Assembly (NCBI RefSeq): GCF_002939385.1
Contig: NZ_MULI01000020.1
Location: forward strand, 42,508-106,507
Direction of reading: 5' to 3'
DNA from: Streptomyces sp. MH60
Lineage (GTDB): Bacteria > Actinomycetota > Actinomycetes > Streptomycetales > Streptomycetaceae
DNA length: 64,000 nucleotides
Below, piece by piece: positions 41,129-50,060 of the stretch. Numbering within the stretch: the first letter of the stretch is position 1; each line of letters opens with the position of its first letter. The notes below the pieces were generated by a model. It made no database searches. It was not told the origin of the DNA and was given only the letters and a program-made list of their open reading frames with translations. Both the position numbers and the translations under genes were made by a program.

Positions 41129-41640
41129 CGCGACTCCTTCGTCGTCGTGCCCGGCGTCTCGCGCGCCGTGTCGTCCCGCGCGTGGCGGCTGCCTGCGTCG
41201 TCCCGCGCACCCCCGCCCCGCCCGTCGTCCCGCACGCTGCGGCTTCGGCCGCGGAACTCCGCGATCACCTCGTCACCGCGCCGCACGCTCACGTCGTAGA
41301 TCCCGCTGCGCCCGTACCGGGCGCGCTCCTCGGCGAGGGCCACGAGTACGTCGCCCTCCCGGGCCGGGGCGACGAAGACGATGTCGGCGCCGGCCGCCAC
41401 GGTCACCGGACCGTGGCTGTTGCAGGCGCAGGCGAAGGCGGTGTCGGCCAGCAGGAACAGGAAGCCGCCGTGGGCGATCCGGTGTCCGTTCACCATCGCC
41501 GGGGTCACCGTCATGCGGACCACGGCTCTGCCCGCGCCGTGCTCCACCAGCTCGATGCCGAGCCCCCGGGAGGCCTCGTCCGCGGAGAACATCGCCTCCG
41601 TGGGTGTCTGCTCAGTGGCCTGCGACACCGTACCCACCAC
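41125..41640 (-). CDS. paaI: Hydroxyphenylacetyl-CoA thioesterase
   Basis: A 171-residue hot-dog thioesterase. The catalytic region MVNGHRIAHGGFLFLLADTAFACACNSHG is a clear PaaI signature (H-G-G followed by the helix with D-T-A-F). It rescues CoA from stalled phenylacetate intermediates. The last 35 residues (RDDGRGGGARDDAG onward, with RDD repeats) are an unusual hydrophilic tail beyond the ~140-residue family core. Its start region lies beside the first TetR-type operator, so it is probably co-regulated with paaABCDE. Confidence 0.92.
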   Translation of the reverse strand: MVGTVSQATEQTPTEAMFSADEASRGLGIELVEHGAGRAVVRMTVTPAMVNGHRIAHGGFLFLLADTAFACACNSHGPVTVAAGADIVFVAPAREGDVLVALAEERARYGRSGIYDVSVRRGDEVIAEFRGRSRSVRDDGRGGGARDDAGSRHARDDTARETPGTTTKESR

Positions 41641-41651
41641 CCTGTCTCCCG

Positions 41652-41665
41652 ACCGACCATTCGGT
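41652..41665. promoter_or_regulatory. TetR/PaaR-type operator near paaI
   Basis: ACCGA-CCAT-TCGGT is a perfect 14-bp palindrome 12 bp before the paaI start. The core ACCGACCATTCG recurs on the opposite strand in the paaA promoter. The pair fits control of both phenylacetate operons by one TetR-family repressor (PaaR type), whose gene is not in the window. Confidence 0.7.
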
Positions 41666-41771
41666 TAGCACGCGGCAAGGCCAAGTAATCCAGCCACGCG
41701 GCGGCGCTGTCAAGAGTGTGACCGGCGGCGCTCCGGCTCTTGCCCGGCGCGCGGAAACACGTCACACTGAT

Positions 41772-41789
41772 ACCGAACGAATGGTCGGT
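41772..41789. promoter_or_regulatory. TetR/PaaR-type operator before paaA
   Basis: ACCGAACGAATGGTCGGT has outer arms ACCGA and TCGGT and, read on the other strand, contains ACCGACCATTCG as in the paaI operator. It is 17 bp before the paaA start, where a bound repressor would block transcription or initiation. Confidence 0.7.
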
Positions 41790-41805
41790 TGGGAAGCTGG
41801 TGACG

Positions 41806-42792
41806 ATGACCACGACACACGCCGCCGAGGCGCCGCCCCCGGACGCGCCGGACGGACTCCAGGAGCACTTCGACGCGACGATCGCGCGCGACCAGCGCGT
41901 CGAGCCGCGGGACTGGATGCCCGACGGGTACCGCAAGACGCTGATCCGGCAGATCGCCCAGCACGCGCACTCGGAGATCATCGGCATGCAGCCCGAGGGC
42001 GAGTGGATCACCCGGGCCCCGTCGCTGCGCCGCAAGGCGATCCTGTTCGCCAAGGTCCAGGACGAGGCCGGGCACGGCCTGTACCTGTACTCGGCGGCCG
42101 AGACCCTCGGCGCGGACCGCGACGACCTCACCCAGCGGCTGATCGAGGGCCGCCAGAAGTACTCGTCGATCTTCAACTACCCGACTCTCAGCTTCGCCGA
42201 CGTCGGCGTGATCGGCTGGTTCGTGGACGGCGCCGCGATCTGCAACCAGGTGCCGCTGTGCCGCAGCTCCTACGGGCCCTACGCGCGCGCGATGGTGCGC
42301 ATCTGCAAGGAGGAGTCCTTCCACCAGCGGCAGGGCTACGAGCTGCTGATGACCATGATGCGCGGCACCGACGCCCAGCGGGAGATGGTCCAGGACGCGG
42401 TGAACCGCTGGTGGTGGCCGTCCCTGATGATGTTCGGCCCGCCCGACGACGCCTCGCCCAACTCGGCGCGGTCGATGGCCTGGAAGATCAAGCGGCACAG
42501 CAACGACGAACTGCGCCGCCGCTTCGTCGACATGACCGTCCCGCAGGCCGAGAAGCTCGGCGTCACCCTGCCCGACCCGGAGCTGCGCTGGAACGAGGAG
42601 ACCGGGCACCACGACTTCGGCACCCCCGACTGGGACGAGCTGATGCGCGTCATCAAGGGCGACGGGCCCTGCAACGACCGGCGGATGGAGCGGCGGCGCA
42701 CCGCCCACGAGGAGGGCGCCTGGGTGCGCGAGGCGGCCACCGCCCACGCCGCCAAGCAGGCCGCCCGCGCGGAGAAGGGAGCGGCGGCATGA
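41806..42792 (+). CDS. paaA: 1,2-phenylacetyl-CoA epoxidase, catalytic subunit A
   Basis: A 328-residue ferritin-like diiron oxygenase subunit. ILFAKVQDEAGHGLYLYSAAETLG holds the first E-x-x-H set and MVRICKEESFHQRQGYELLM the second. These ligate the two irons that epoxidise the ring of phenylacetyl-CoA. NRWWWPSLMMFGPPD is typical of PaaA. The ATG at 41806 has GGAAG about 9 bp upstream; the frame is open further up but contains the operator. It overlaps paaB by 4 bp (ATGA). Confidence 0.95.
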   Translation: MTTTHAAEAPPPDAPDGLQEHFDATIARDQRVEPRDWMPDGYRKTLIRQIAQHAHSEIIGMQPEGEWITRAPSLRRKAILFAKVQDEAGHGLYLYSAAETLGADRDDLTQRLIEGRQKYSSIFNYPTLSFADVGVIGWFVDGAAICNQVPLCRSSYGPYARAMVRICKEESFHQRQGYELLMTMMRGTDAQREMVQDAVNRWWWPSLMMFGPPDDASPNSARSMAWKIKRHSNDELRRRFVDMTVPQAEKLGVTLPDPELRWNEETGHHDFGTPDWDELMRVIKGDGPCNDRRMERRRTAHEEGAWVREAATAHAAKQAARAEKGAAA

Positions 42793-43091
42793 CCCCCGGG
42801 AAGCCCGAGAAGCAGGGCTGGCCGCTGTACGAGGTGTTCGTGCGCGGCAAGCGCGGCCTCAACCACGTCCACGTCGGCTCGCTGCACGCCGCCGACGACG
42901 CCATGGCCCTCACCCATGCCCGCGACCTCTACACCCGGCGCAACGAGGGCGTGAGCATCTGGGTGGTGCGCTCCGAGCACATCGCCGCCTCCACCCGCGA
43001 CGAGAAGGACCCCTTCTTCGCCCCCAGCGCCGACAAGGTCTACCGCCACCCGACCTTCTACGACATCCCCGACGACGTCCCCCACATCTAG
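42789..43091 (+). CDS. paaB: 1,2-phenylacetyl-CoA epoxidase subunit B
   Basis: A 100-residue small subunit. LYEVFVRGKRGLNHVHVGSLHAADDAMALTHARD and WVVRSEHIAAS are hallmark PaaB text, and the protein ends near HPTFYDIPDDVPHI. It helps the assembly and function of the PaaAC complex and contains no metal site. It starts inside the paaA stop; paaC follows 9 bp later. Confidence 0.95.
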   Translation: MTPGKPEKQGWPLYEVFVRGKRGLNHVHVGSLHAADDAMALTHARDLYTRRNEGVSIWVVRSEHIAASTRDEKDPFFAPSADKVYRHPTFYDIPDDVPHI

Positions 43092-43100
43092 GAGCAGGGC

Positions 43101-43928
43101 ATGAGTGACGACCACGTCTACCTCACCCTGGCCGAGGGGCACGAGGACGACACCCGCTGGGCCTACGGCACCGGCTTCGAGGACCCGCTGCACGGCGTCG
43201 ACACCACGGTGCCCGAGGGCGTCGACGCCGGAGCGCTGGCCGCGGACTGCGTGGCGCTCGCCGACGACGCCCTGGTCAGCGCCCAGCGGCTCGCCGAGTG
43301 GGTCACGCGGGCGCCGGAGCTGGAGGAGGAGGTGGCGCTGGCCAACATCGGGCTCGACCTCCTCGGCCAGGCCCGCCTGCTCTACTCCCGCGCCGGGCAG
43401 GTGGACGGCACCGGCCGCGACGAGGACGCCTACGCCTACTTCCGGGACGCCGACGACTTCCGCAACGTCCGCCTGGCGGAACTCCCGGGCGGCGACTTCG
43501 CGTTCGCCGTGGTGCGGCTGCTGGTGCTCTCCAGCTGGCGCCTCGCCCACTTCCGCCGGCTTCAGGACCACCCCGACCCGGTGCTGGCGGCGGTCGCCGC
43601 CAAGGGCGTCAAGGAGCTGACGTACCACCGCCAGTACGCCGCCGAGTGGTGCGTGCGCCTGGGTGACGGCACGGACGAGTCCCGCCGCAGGATGCGCGCC
43701 GCGCTCGACCGGGTCGCCCCGTACCTCGGGGAACTGCACACGGCGTACGACGTCCGGGACGAGGTCGCCGACGACCTGCGCCAGGTCACGGAGGCCGCCG
43801 GACTGCCCCTGCCGGTCTACCGTCCCTCGGCCGGCTCCGGCCGCGCCGGCGAGCACACCGAACACCTGGCGCCGCTCCTCACCGAGTTGCAGGGCGTCGC
43901 CCGCGCCCACCCGGAGGCGACATGGTGA
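43101..43928 (+). CDS. paaC: 1,2-phenylacetyl-CoA epoxidase, structural subunit C
   Basis: A 275-residue ferritin-like protein related to PaaA, but with the iron ligands partly lost, as usual for PaaC. LEEEVALANIGLDLLGQARLLYSRAG and VKELTYHRQYAAEWCVRLGDGTDESRRRM are recognisable. It forms the stable heteromer with PaaA. The GAGCAGG ribosome-binding site lies just after the paaB stop, and the 3' end overlaps paaD by 7 bp. Confidence 0.95.
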   Translation: MSDDHVYLTLAEGHEDDTRWAYGTGFEDPLHGVDTTVPEGVDAGALAADCVALADDALVSAQRLAEWVTRAPELEEEVALANIGLDLLGQARLLYSRAGQVDGTGRDEDAYAYFRDADDFRNVRLAELPGGDFAFAVVRLLVLSSWRLAHFRRLQDHPDPVLAAVAAKGVKELTYHRQYAAEWCVRLGDGTDESRRRMRAALDRVAPYLGELHTAYDVRDEVADDLRQVTEAAGLPLPVYRPSAGSGRAGEHTEHLAPLLTELQGVARAHPEATW

Positions 43929-44437
43929 CCGAAGGCCCCGCGCTCCTGGACGCGCGCCGCGCCCGGCAGGTCGCCGAGCAGGTGCCCGACCCCGAGCTGC
44001 CCATGCTGACCCTCGCCGACCTGGGCGTTCTGCGCGACGTCGAGGTGGCCGCGGACGGCACCGTGGTCGCCGGTCTGACCCCCACCTACTCGGGCTGCCC
44101 GGCCATGGCCGAGATGCGGGCGGACGTCGCCGCGAGGCTGCGCGAGGCCGGGTACCCGCGCGTGGAGATCCGCACCGTCCTGGACCCGCCCTGGACGAGC
44201 GACTGGATCACCGAGCCGGGCCGCCGGAAGCTCGCCGAGCACGACATCGCCCCGCCCGGTGCGGCACCCCGCGGCCCGGTCCCCCTGGTGCTGTCGCCCA
44301 CCCGGCCCGCGGTGCCCTGCCCCCGCTGCGGCTCGGCGGACACCGAGGAGACCTCCCGCTTCGCCGCCACGTCCTGCAAGGCCCTGTGGCGCTGCCGGGC
44401 CTGCCGCGAGCCGTTCGAGTACGTCAAGGAGATCTGA
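43922..44437 (+). CDS. paaD: 1,2-phenylacetyl-CoA epoxidase assembly protein D
   Basis: A 171-residue protein with a MIP18/SufT-like domain (VPDPELPMLTLADLGVLRDV and LTPTYSGCPAMAEMRADVA with its conserved Cys). A C-terminal zinc-ribbon-like piece (VPCPRCGSADTEETSRF, LWRCRACREPFEYV) has four Cys. PaaD is required for maturation of the iron centres of the epoxidase. It overlaps paaC at the front and paaE by one base at the back. Confidence 0.94.
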   Translation: MVTEGPALLDARRARQVAEQVPDPELPMLTLADLGVLRDVEVAADGTVVAGLTPTYSGCPAMAEMRADVAARLREAGYPRVEIRTVLDPPWTSDWITEPGRRKLAEHDIAPPGAAPRGPVPLVLSPTRPAVPCPRCGSADTEETSRFAATSCKALWRCRACREPFEYVKEI

Positions 44438-45543
44438 TGGCCCCGACCGCCCCCGTCCCGGCGCCGCCGGTGCGCACCCGCCGCCGGCCCGCCTTCCACC
44501 GTCTGCGCGTCGCGGCCGTCGAGCGGCTGTGCGTGGACGCCGCGGCCGTGAGCTTCGAGATCCCCGGCGAACTGGCCGGGGAGTTCGCCTTCGCGCCCGG
44601 TCAGTCGCTGACCCTGCGGCGCGAGGTGGACGGCCGGGACGAGCGCCGCTCGTACTCGATCTGCGCACCGGCCGGCTCGGCGCCGCGCATCGGGGTGCGG
44701 GTGGTGCCGGGCGGACTGTTCTCGGCGTGGCTGGTCGAGGAGGTGCGGCCGGGCGACACCGTCGAGGTGATGGCGCCCACCGGCCTGTTCACCCCCGACC
44801 TTTCCACCCCCGGCCACCACGTACTGGTCGCGGCCGGTTCGGGCATCACCCCGATGGTGTCGATCGCCGAGTCGGTGCTCGCCGCCGACGACCGCTCCAC
44901 CGTCACCCTCTTCTACGGCAACCGGCGCACCGACACGGTGATGTTCGCCGACGAGCTGGCCGACCTGAAGGACCTGCACCCGACCCGCTTCCACCTCGCC
45001 CACGTGCTCTCCCGCGAACCCCGCGAGGCCGAGGTGCTCTCCGGCCGCCTGGACGCCGGACGGCTCGCGGCGCTCATCGGCTCCCTGCTGGACGCGGAGA
45101 GCGCGGACCACTGGTGGCTGTGCGGACCGCAGGGCATGGTCGCCGACGCCCAGCAGGTACTGAGCGGTCTGGGCGTCCCGGCCGAGCACGTCCACCGGGA
45201 GCTGTTCTACGCCGACGACGAGCCCGTGCGGGAGGTGCGCCACGAGGAGAGCGGCCCGCGGGGACCCGTCAGCGAGGTCACCGTCACCCTGGACGGCCGC
45301 TCCACGACCGCTCCGCTCTCCCGGGACCGGTCCGTCCTCGACGGGGCCCAGCAGACCCGCCCCGACCTGCCCTTCGCCTGCAAGGGCGGGGTCTGCGGGA
45401 CCTGCCGGGCCCTGGTCACCGACGGCCGGGTCGACATGCGGCGCAACTACGCGCTGGAGGCGGCCGAGGTCGACGCCGGCTACGTCCTGACCTGCCAGTC
45501 GTACCCGGTCTCCGAGAAGCTGACCGTGGACTACGACAGCTGA
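44437..45543 (+). CDS. paaE: 1,2-phenylacetyl-CoA epoxidase reductase E
   Basis: A 368-residue iron-sulfur flavoprotein reductase. The FAD region is RRSYSICAPAG, the NAD(P) region is VLVAAGSGITPMVSI with FYGNRR and WWLCGPQGMV, and the C-terminal plant-type 2Fe-2S cluster is FACKGGVCGTCRALVTDG with a further Cys in TCQSYP. It passes electrons from NADPH to PaaAC. The ATG at 44437 overlaps the paaD stop. The operon apparently ends here; paaG, H, J, Z are not in the window. Confidence 0.94.
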   Translation: MAPTAPVPAPPVRTRRRPAFHRLRVAAVERLCVDAAAVSFEIPGELAGEFAFAPGQSLTLRREVDGRDERRSYSICAPAGSAPRIGVRVVPGGLFSAWLVEEVRPGDTVEVMAPTGLFTPDLSTPGHHVLVAAGSGITPMVSIAESVLAADDRSTVTLFYGNRRTDTVMFADELADLKDLHPTRFHLAHVLSREPREAEVLSGRLDAGRLAALIGSLLDAESADHWWLCGPQGMVADAQQVLSGLGVPAEHVHRELFYADDEPVREVRHEESGPRGPVSEVTVTLDGRSTTAPLSRDRSVLDGAQQTRPDLPFACKGGVCGTCRALVTDGRVDMRRNYALEAAEVDAGYVLTCQSYPVSEKLTVDYDS

Positions 45544-45565
45544 CTGGACGTCAACCCTTGCCCGC

Positions 45566-46783
45566 TCAGGCGGGATTGTCGCCGTGGGTGAGGGTCTCCC
45601 AGGCGACGAACAGGTTGTTCGTGCCGGAGGGGCGGGTGCGCTCGGTGAGCGCCTCGGTGTTGTCCATGGCGAAACCGAGGCGGTTGTGCAGGGCGTTGTA
45701 GCCGACCTCGGTCACCGGACCCAGGCCGAGGTGGAGCGCGCCCCCGCACAGCCAGCTCGGCACGCCCGCGCCCTGCTGGTACTTCGCCTGGAAGCCGAGC
45801 GCGTGCCGCAGCCGCTCGCCGACGTCGGTGCCGTACAGGTCCTGTCCCTGGATGCGGCTGGTCTCGGCGACGTGCGAGATGGACGAGATGCCGTACCCGG
45901 TGTGGGTGAAGTCCCGGCAGGTCTCCTGGGTGAGGCCGGTGACGAAGGTGGACTGGCCCTGCCAGTACTTGACGATCTTGTCCCGGGTGTCGAGGTGCTG
46001 GCTCGGGACGGTCTTCGGCAGGTCCCCGTCGGAGTCCAGGTACACGTACGCGGCCGTGCGGGTGCGGAACCTGGCCATCGCCCGGTCGTAGGAGGCCCTG
46101 TCCTCCAGGAAGACGGAGATGCCGACGGCGGCCTCCGTCATCGTCAGCTCCCAGTTGCCGTTGGAGTTGGAGCCGTTGACGATCTCGGGCAGGTAGACGT
46201 CCCGGAGCATGGTGGCGAAGCGGCCTGAGTTCGCCCAGGTGCCGCCGTACGTGTACTTGATGATCTCGGCGGCCTTGGGCCACGAGGAGCCCGCCCACCC
46301 GGTCTGCAGCGGGGCGTTGCTGTTGGTGTGGTCCCGGATCACGGCGGACCAGGCGTCCATCAGCTCGATGGACTTGCGGGCGTAGCGCTCGTCACGGGTG
46401 AAGTACCAGGCCAGCGCGTTGGTGTAGGCCGCGATCGCGTCCTCGCGCTCGTCGGTGCAGCCGTAGTTCGGGTTGGAGTAGGAACCGCACTCGACCACCG
46501 CGCGGGGCTTCGGGCTGCGGTTCGGGTCGGCGTACCTGCTCGCCATCATCTGGTCGAAGGCGCCCTTCCAGGGCTGGGCCCCGGCGTCGATCCTGGTGCG
46601 GACGAAGTCGAGTTGCCCCTGGGAGACGGTGACTCCGGGATGCGTGAACGCGGCCGGTGCGGCGTCCGCGCGGGGGGTGGCCGTGCCGGGACCGGCCAGC
46701 AGGGTGCCGACGAGCGCGGCGGTGAGGGCCGCAAGGAGGACGGCGCGGGATCTGCGGTGGCGGCGCGGGGGAGCAGAGGACAT
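45566..46783 (-). CDS. Secreted alginate-lyase-family protein
   Basis: A 405-residue exported protein with an Arg-rich signal peptide (PPRRHRRSRAVLLAALTAAL) cut near ADA-APA. The mature part is a helical alpha/alpha toroid of the alginate lyase (PL5-like) fold: PGVTVSQGQLDFVRTRIDAG at the start, NSNGNWELTMTEAAVGISVFL at the core, GYGISSISHVAET and a late GLGPVTEVGYNALHN. Many Streptomyces proteins of this type act on unknown acidic polysaccharides. The frame is open upstream to 46867, but the signal peptide marks the ATG at 46783. It converges closely with paaE, only 22 bp apart. Confidence 0.82.
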   Translation of the reverse strand: MSSAPPRRHRRSRAVLLAALTAALVGTLLAGPGTATPRADAAPAAFTHPGVTVSQGQLDFVRTRIDAGAQPWKGAFDQMMASRYADPNRSPKPRAVVECGSYSNPNYGCTDEREDAIAAYTNALAWYFTRDERYARKSIELMDAWSAVIRDHTNSNAPLQTGWAGSSWPKAAEIIKYTYGGTWANSGRFATMLRDVYLPEIVNGSNSNGNWELTMTEAAVGISVFLEDRASYDRAMARFRTRTAAYVYLDSDGDLPKTVPSQHLDTRDKIVKYWQGQSTFVTGLTQETCRDFTHTGYGISSISHVAETSRIQGQDLYGTDVGERLRHALGFQAKYQQGAGVPSWLCGGALHLGLGPVTEVGYNALHNRLGFAMDNTEALTERTRPSGTNNLFVAWETLTHGDNPA

Positions 46784-47049
46784 GTGGGGGGTCCATTCGT
46801 TCGAGTATGTGAACGTTGGGTGGTGTTCTGAACGTTCGACTGGGCGGTGACGATAGGTAGAGACCAATGGGTCGTCAAGAGGCCGCGCAGGAACGCTCGG
46901 AGTCCCGGGACGGTGGAGGGCAGCAGGGGGCGGCGAACACTATGAACGCAACGGCCGAAGGGGTGGCTCCGGCTCCGGGAGATTCCTAACATCCCCGCTC
47001 GCGACGCGACTTCGCGCCGGCCCGCAGCAGCACGTACAGGAGCCCCACC

Positions 47050-48513
47050 TTGACCGCACCCCCCGCTCCCCGGCACGACACCCGGCCCGCCCACCGCAGA
47101 AGCCGCCCGGCGGTGGTCGCCGCCGCGCTCACCGCCGTCCTCCTCGGCACCCTCGGCAACGTCTCCGCCGCCCCCGCGGCGGTAGCAGAGCAGCCGGTGG
47201 CCGCCGACTGCCCGCCCGCCCTCGCCGGGAAGGCCACCTGCTACACCGGCCGGGACGCGCGCGGCGCCCACTACACGATGGCCGTACCCCACCGCTGGAA
47301 CGGGTCCCTCGTCGTGCACGCCCACGGCGGCCCCGACCTGGGCGACGCCTCGGACCCCGCCCGCAGCACCGAGGACCTGGAACGCTGGGCCGTGCTGGTC
47401 GACCAGGGATACGCCTGGGCCGCCTCCTCCTACCGGCGCGGCGGCTACGGGGCCCGCATGGCGGCCGCCGACACGGAGAACGTGCGCCGCCTGTTCACCG
47501 AACGGTTCGGCCGGCCGGAACACACCTACCTGCACGGCCAGTCCTGGGGCGGGAACGTCGCCGCCAAGGCCGCCGAGACCTACGGCCGTCGCCCCGGCGC
47601 CTACGACGGGGTGCTGCTGACCAACGGCGTGCTCGGCGGCGGCTCGCGCGGCTACGACTACCGGGTGGACCTGCGGGTGGTCTACCAGTACTACTGCCAC
47701 AACCACCCGCGTCCGACCGAGCCGCAGTACCCGCTGTGGCAGGGCCTGCGCCCCGGCTCCACGATGACGACCGCCGGGCTGCGCGCCCGCCTCCAGGAGT
47801 GCACGGGCCACGCCTCGGACCCGGCGGAGCGGACCGCGCTCCAGCAGCGCAACCTCGACGACATCCTCGCCGTCACCGGCATCCCCGAGCGCACCCTGGA
47901 ATCACATCTGCGGTTCGCCACCTTCACCTTCCGGGACATCGTCTCCGACCGGCTCGGCGGGCGGAACCCCTGGAGCAACCGGGGGGTGCGCTACTCGGGC
48001 TCGCACGACGACAAGGCGCTCAACGCGGGCGTCGAGCGCTTCTCGGCCGACCCCACCGCACGGCGCGACCTGTCCTGGGACAGCGACCTCACCGGCCAGG
48101 TCTCCCTCCCCGTCCTCACCCTGCACGCCATCGACGACCCGACGGCCTTCGTGGAGCACGAGGCGGCCTACCGCGCCACGCTCCGCGGCGCCGGCCGGGA
48201 CCACAACCTCGTCCAGACCTTCACGCGGGAACACGAGCACAGCTCGCTGAGCGACTCCGAGTACGCCAACTCCCTGGCCGCGCTGGACTCCTGGGTGCGC
48301 ACCGGCCGCAAGCCGGGCCCGCGGTCGATCGCCGCCTCCTGTGCCGCCTTCGACGCGAGGTACGGCGAGGGGTGCTTCTACGACCCGGGCTTCCGTCCGG
48401 CCCCGTACGCCTCACGGGTGCGGCCCCGGCCGGGCGGCCTCGCCTGGCCCGCCATGACGGCCGCGCGGGAACGGGCGTGGAGCAGGATCGAGGGCGTGGG
48501 GATCGCGCCCTAG
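47050..48513 (+). CDS. Secreted alpha/beta-hydrolase
   Basis: A 487-residue exported hydrolase. The signal peptide (RSRPAVVAAALTAVLLGTLG) is cut near AAPAAVA. The fold shows LVVHAHGGPDLGDASDPAR, the nucleophile elbow YLHGQSWGGNVAAKAAE with the active Ser, VLTLHAIDDPTAFVEHEAAYR for the acid and EHEHSSLSDSEYANSL for the His. Several Cys pairs (CPPALAGKATC, CGF-type tail) fit an extracellular location. Family relatives degrade polyesters or peptides; the substrate is unknown. The start is TTG with AGGAG 8 bp upstream; no ATG or GTG fits. It overlaps the kinase-like gene by 4 bp at the 3' end. Confidence 0.8.
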   Translation: MTAPPAPRHDTRPAHRRSRPAVVAAALTAVLLGTLGNVSAAPAAVAEQPVAADCPPALAGKATCYTGRDARGAHYTMAVPHRWNGSLVVHAHGGPDLGDASDPARSTEDLERWAVLVDQGYAWAASSYRRGGYGARMAAADTENVRRLFTERFGRPEHTYLHGQSWGGNVAAKAAETYGRRPGAYDGVLLTNGVLGGGSRGYDYRVDLRVVYQYYCHNHPRPTEPQYPLWQGLRPGSTMTTAGLRARLQECTGHASDPAERTALQQRNLDDILAVTGIPERTLESHLRFATFTFRDIVSDRLGGRNPWSNRGVRYSGSHDDKALNAGVERFSADPTARRDLSWDSDLTGQVSLPVLTLHAIDDPTAFVEHEAAYRATLRGAGRDHNLVQTFTREHEHSSLSDSEYANSLAALDSWVRTGRKPGPRSIAASCAAFDARYGEGCFYDPGFRPAPYASRVRPRPGGLAWPAMTAARERAWSRIEGVGIAP

Positions 48514-49412
48514 GGCCTGTCGCTCAGTACCGCCCGGAGCACATGACGGGCGTTGCCGGCCATCGCGGGGTTGGTCTTCCGGTAGTACGGCAGGGCGATC
48601 AGGGCCTGGGAGAGGGTGCGGCCCCGGCCGCGCCGCCAGGTCGCGTCGTCCACGCCGAGGGCCTCGCGGAAGACCTCCCGCGCGCCGGGCGGCAGCAGAT
48701 TCCACGCCGGGAAGAGGTCGCAGGCCGGATCGCCCACCCCCATGCAGCCGAAGTCGATCACCGCGGACAGCCTGCCGCCGTTCACCAGCAGATTGCCCGG
48801 CATCAGGTCCGCGTGCAGCCAGCGCGGCGGCCCCTGCCAGATGGGAGCGCGCAGCGCGTCCTGCCACACCGCGGCCAGCGCGTCGCAGTCGACGCCCTCC
48901 TCGGGCAGGCCGCGCAGCTCGTCGAGCGCGGCCCGCGTCGGCCCGTCCAGCGCGGCGAGCGGCCCACCGCGGTACGCCTTCGGCGCGTGCGGCAGGGTGA
49001 TGCCGCCCATCGCCGCCACGAAGGCGGCCAGATCCTCGGCCAGCGCCACGGGCTCGGTCAGCGCGCCGGCCTCGGGGATCCGACCGGGCAGCCACCGGTA
49101 GACCGACCACGGCCAGGGATAGCCGTCGGCCGGCGCCCCTTCCCCCAGCACCTCGGGCACCGCGGTGGGCAGCAGGGGCGCCAGCCGGGGCAGCCACGTC
49201 CGCTCCGTCGCCACGTCCGCCACGCCGCCCTCGACCAGCGGCAGCCGTACCACCATGTCCTCGCCCAGCCGGTACATGGCGTTGACCGTGCCGCCGGAGG
49301 GGAACCGCTCGACGGGCAGCCCCGCCCATAGCGGGAACTGCCCGTCGACCAGGCGCCGTACCAGACGGTCGTCGACGCGGCGCAGGTCCGGATGCTGCTG
49401 CCCTGAACTCAT
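48510..49412 (-). CDS. Aminoglycoside phosphotransferase-family protein
   Basis: A 300-residue kinase-fold protein: RFPSGGTVNAMYRLGEDMVVRLPL (ATP loop and Lys), WLHADLMPGNLLVNGGRLSAVIDFGCMGVGDPACD (Brenner motif with catalytic Asp-Asn and the metal Asp), and LPYYRKTNPAMA late. It is close to the APH family whose members phosphorylate aminoglycosides, macrolides or primary metabolites. It is not one of the named resistance enzymes I know. Convergent overlap with the hydrolase gene is 4 bp. Confidence 0.85.
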   Translation of the reverse strand: MSSGQQHPDLRRVDDRLVRRLVDGQFPLWAGLPVERFPSGGTVNAMYRLGEDMVVRLPLVEGGVADVATERTWLPRLAPLLPTAVPEVLGEGAPADGYPWPWSVYRWLPGRIPEAGALTEPVALAEDLAAFVAAMGGITLPHAPKAYRGGPLAALDGPTRAALDELRGLPEEGVDCDALAAVWQDALRAPIWQGPPRWLHADLMPGNLLVNGGRLSAVIDFGCMGVGDPACDLFPAWNLLPPGAREVFREALGVDDATWRRGRGRTLSQALIALPYYRKTNPAMAGNARHVLRAVLSDRP

Positions 49413-49487
49413 GGGCCCCTATCCGACCCTTGGTCACGGACGGCCGTCAAACCCTTTCCCGGCCGACGGTGCTCGCGGGGCGTGGGG

Positions 49488-50060
49488 TCAGACGCCGAAC
49501 TCCGAGGGCGGGATGTTCAGTGCGGTGCACGCCTCACGGATCGCGTACTGCTCGGACTGCTCGAAGGTCCCGTCGGCACCGGCGACGACCATGCCGGTCT
49601 GGACCACCGCACGGGCCTCCGCGGGCTTCTTGGCGGCCTTGGCGATCACCTGGAGTGCCTCGGCCTTCCCCTGCTCGAAGTTGGCGAGGAGCCGGTCCAC
49701 GTGCTGGTTGAACCGCTGGCGGAGCTGGTCCGCCGGGAAGTTCTGCAGCACCTCGTTGGAGACGATCAGCTCCTCCACGCGCTGCCGCTCGGCCGGCTCC
49801 ACCCGGCCGTCCGCGGCGGCGACCAGCGCGCACATGGCCATGCTGGCGTCACGGTAGGCGCCGCTCTTCAGCTCGTTCTTGGCCGAGGCGAGCTGGGACT
49901 TGAACATCCCGATCAGCTGGGCCTTGGAACCGCCGGAGGACGAGCCCGACCTGCCACCCCCGACGGGTCCGTGCGATCCCTGGCCGGATCCGCTCGCTCC
50001 CCGAGTGCTGCCCTGGGACTGCTGGAAGGTCTTGGCCTGGTCCTTGATCTTGTCCCACAT
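49488..50060 (-). CDS. TerB-family tellurite-resistance-like protein
   Basis: A 190-residue cytoplasmic protein. A short Ser/Gly-rich linker (about residues 15-50, SQGSTRGASGSGQGSHG) is followed by a TerB all-helical domain: MCALVAAADGRVEPAERQRVEELI and VVAGADGTFEQSEQYAIREAC, each with an acidic D-G-x-x-E metal motif. TerB proteins act in tellurite and phage-stress tolerance and general envelope stress. No other ter genes are nearby. The ATG at 50060 opens MWDKIKDQAKTFQ, a typical TerB start. Confidence 0.85.
   Translation of the reverse strand: MWDKIKDQAKTFQQSQGSTRGASGSGQGSHGPVGGGRSGSSSGGSKAQLIGMFKSQLASAKNELKSGAYRDASMAMCALVAAADGRVEPAERQRVEELIVSNEVLQNFPADQLRQRFNQHVDRLLANFEQGKAEALQVIAKAAKKPAEARAVVQTGMVVAGADGTFEQSEQYAIREACTALNIPPSEFGV

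Noticed and set aside
45561..45574. CCCGC-TCAG-GCGGG hairpin as the paaE terminator
   Set aside because: The stem is only 5 bp and the sequence includes the stop codon of the opposite gene; too weak to call.
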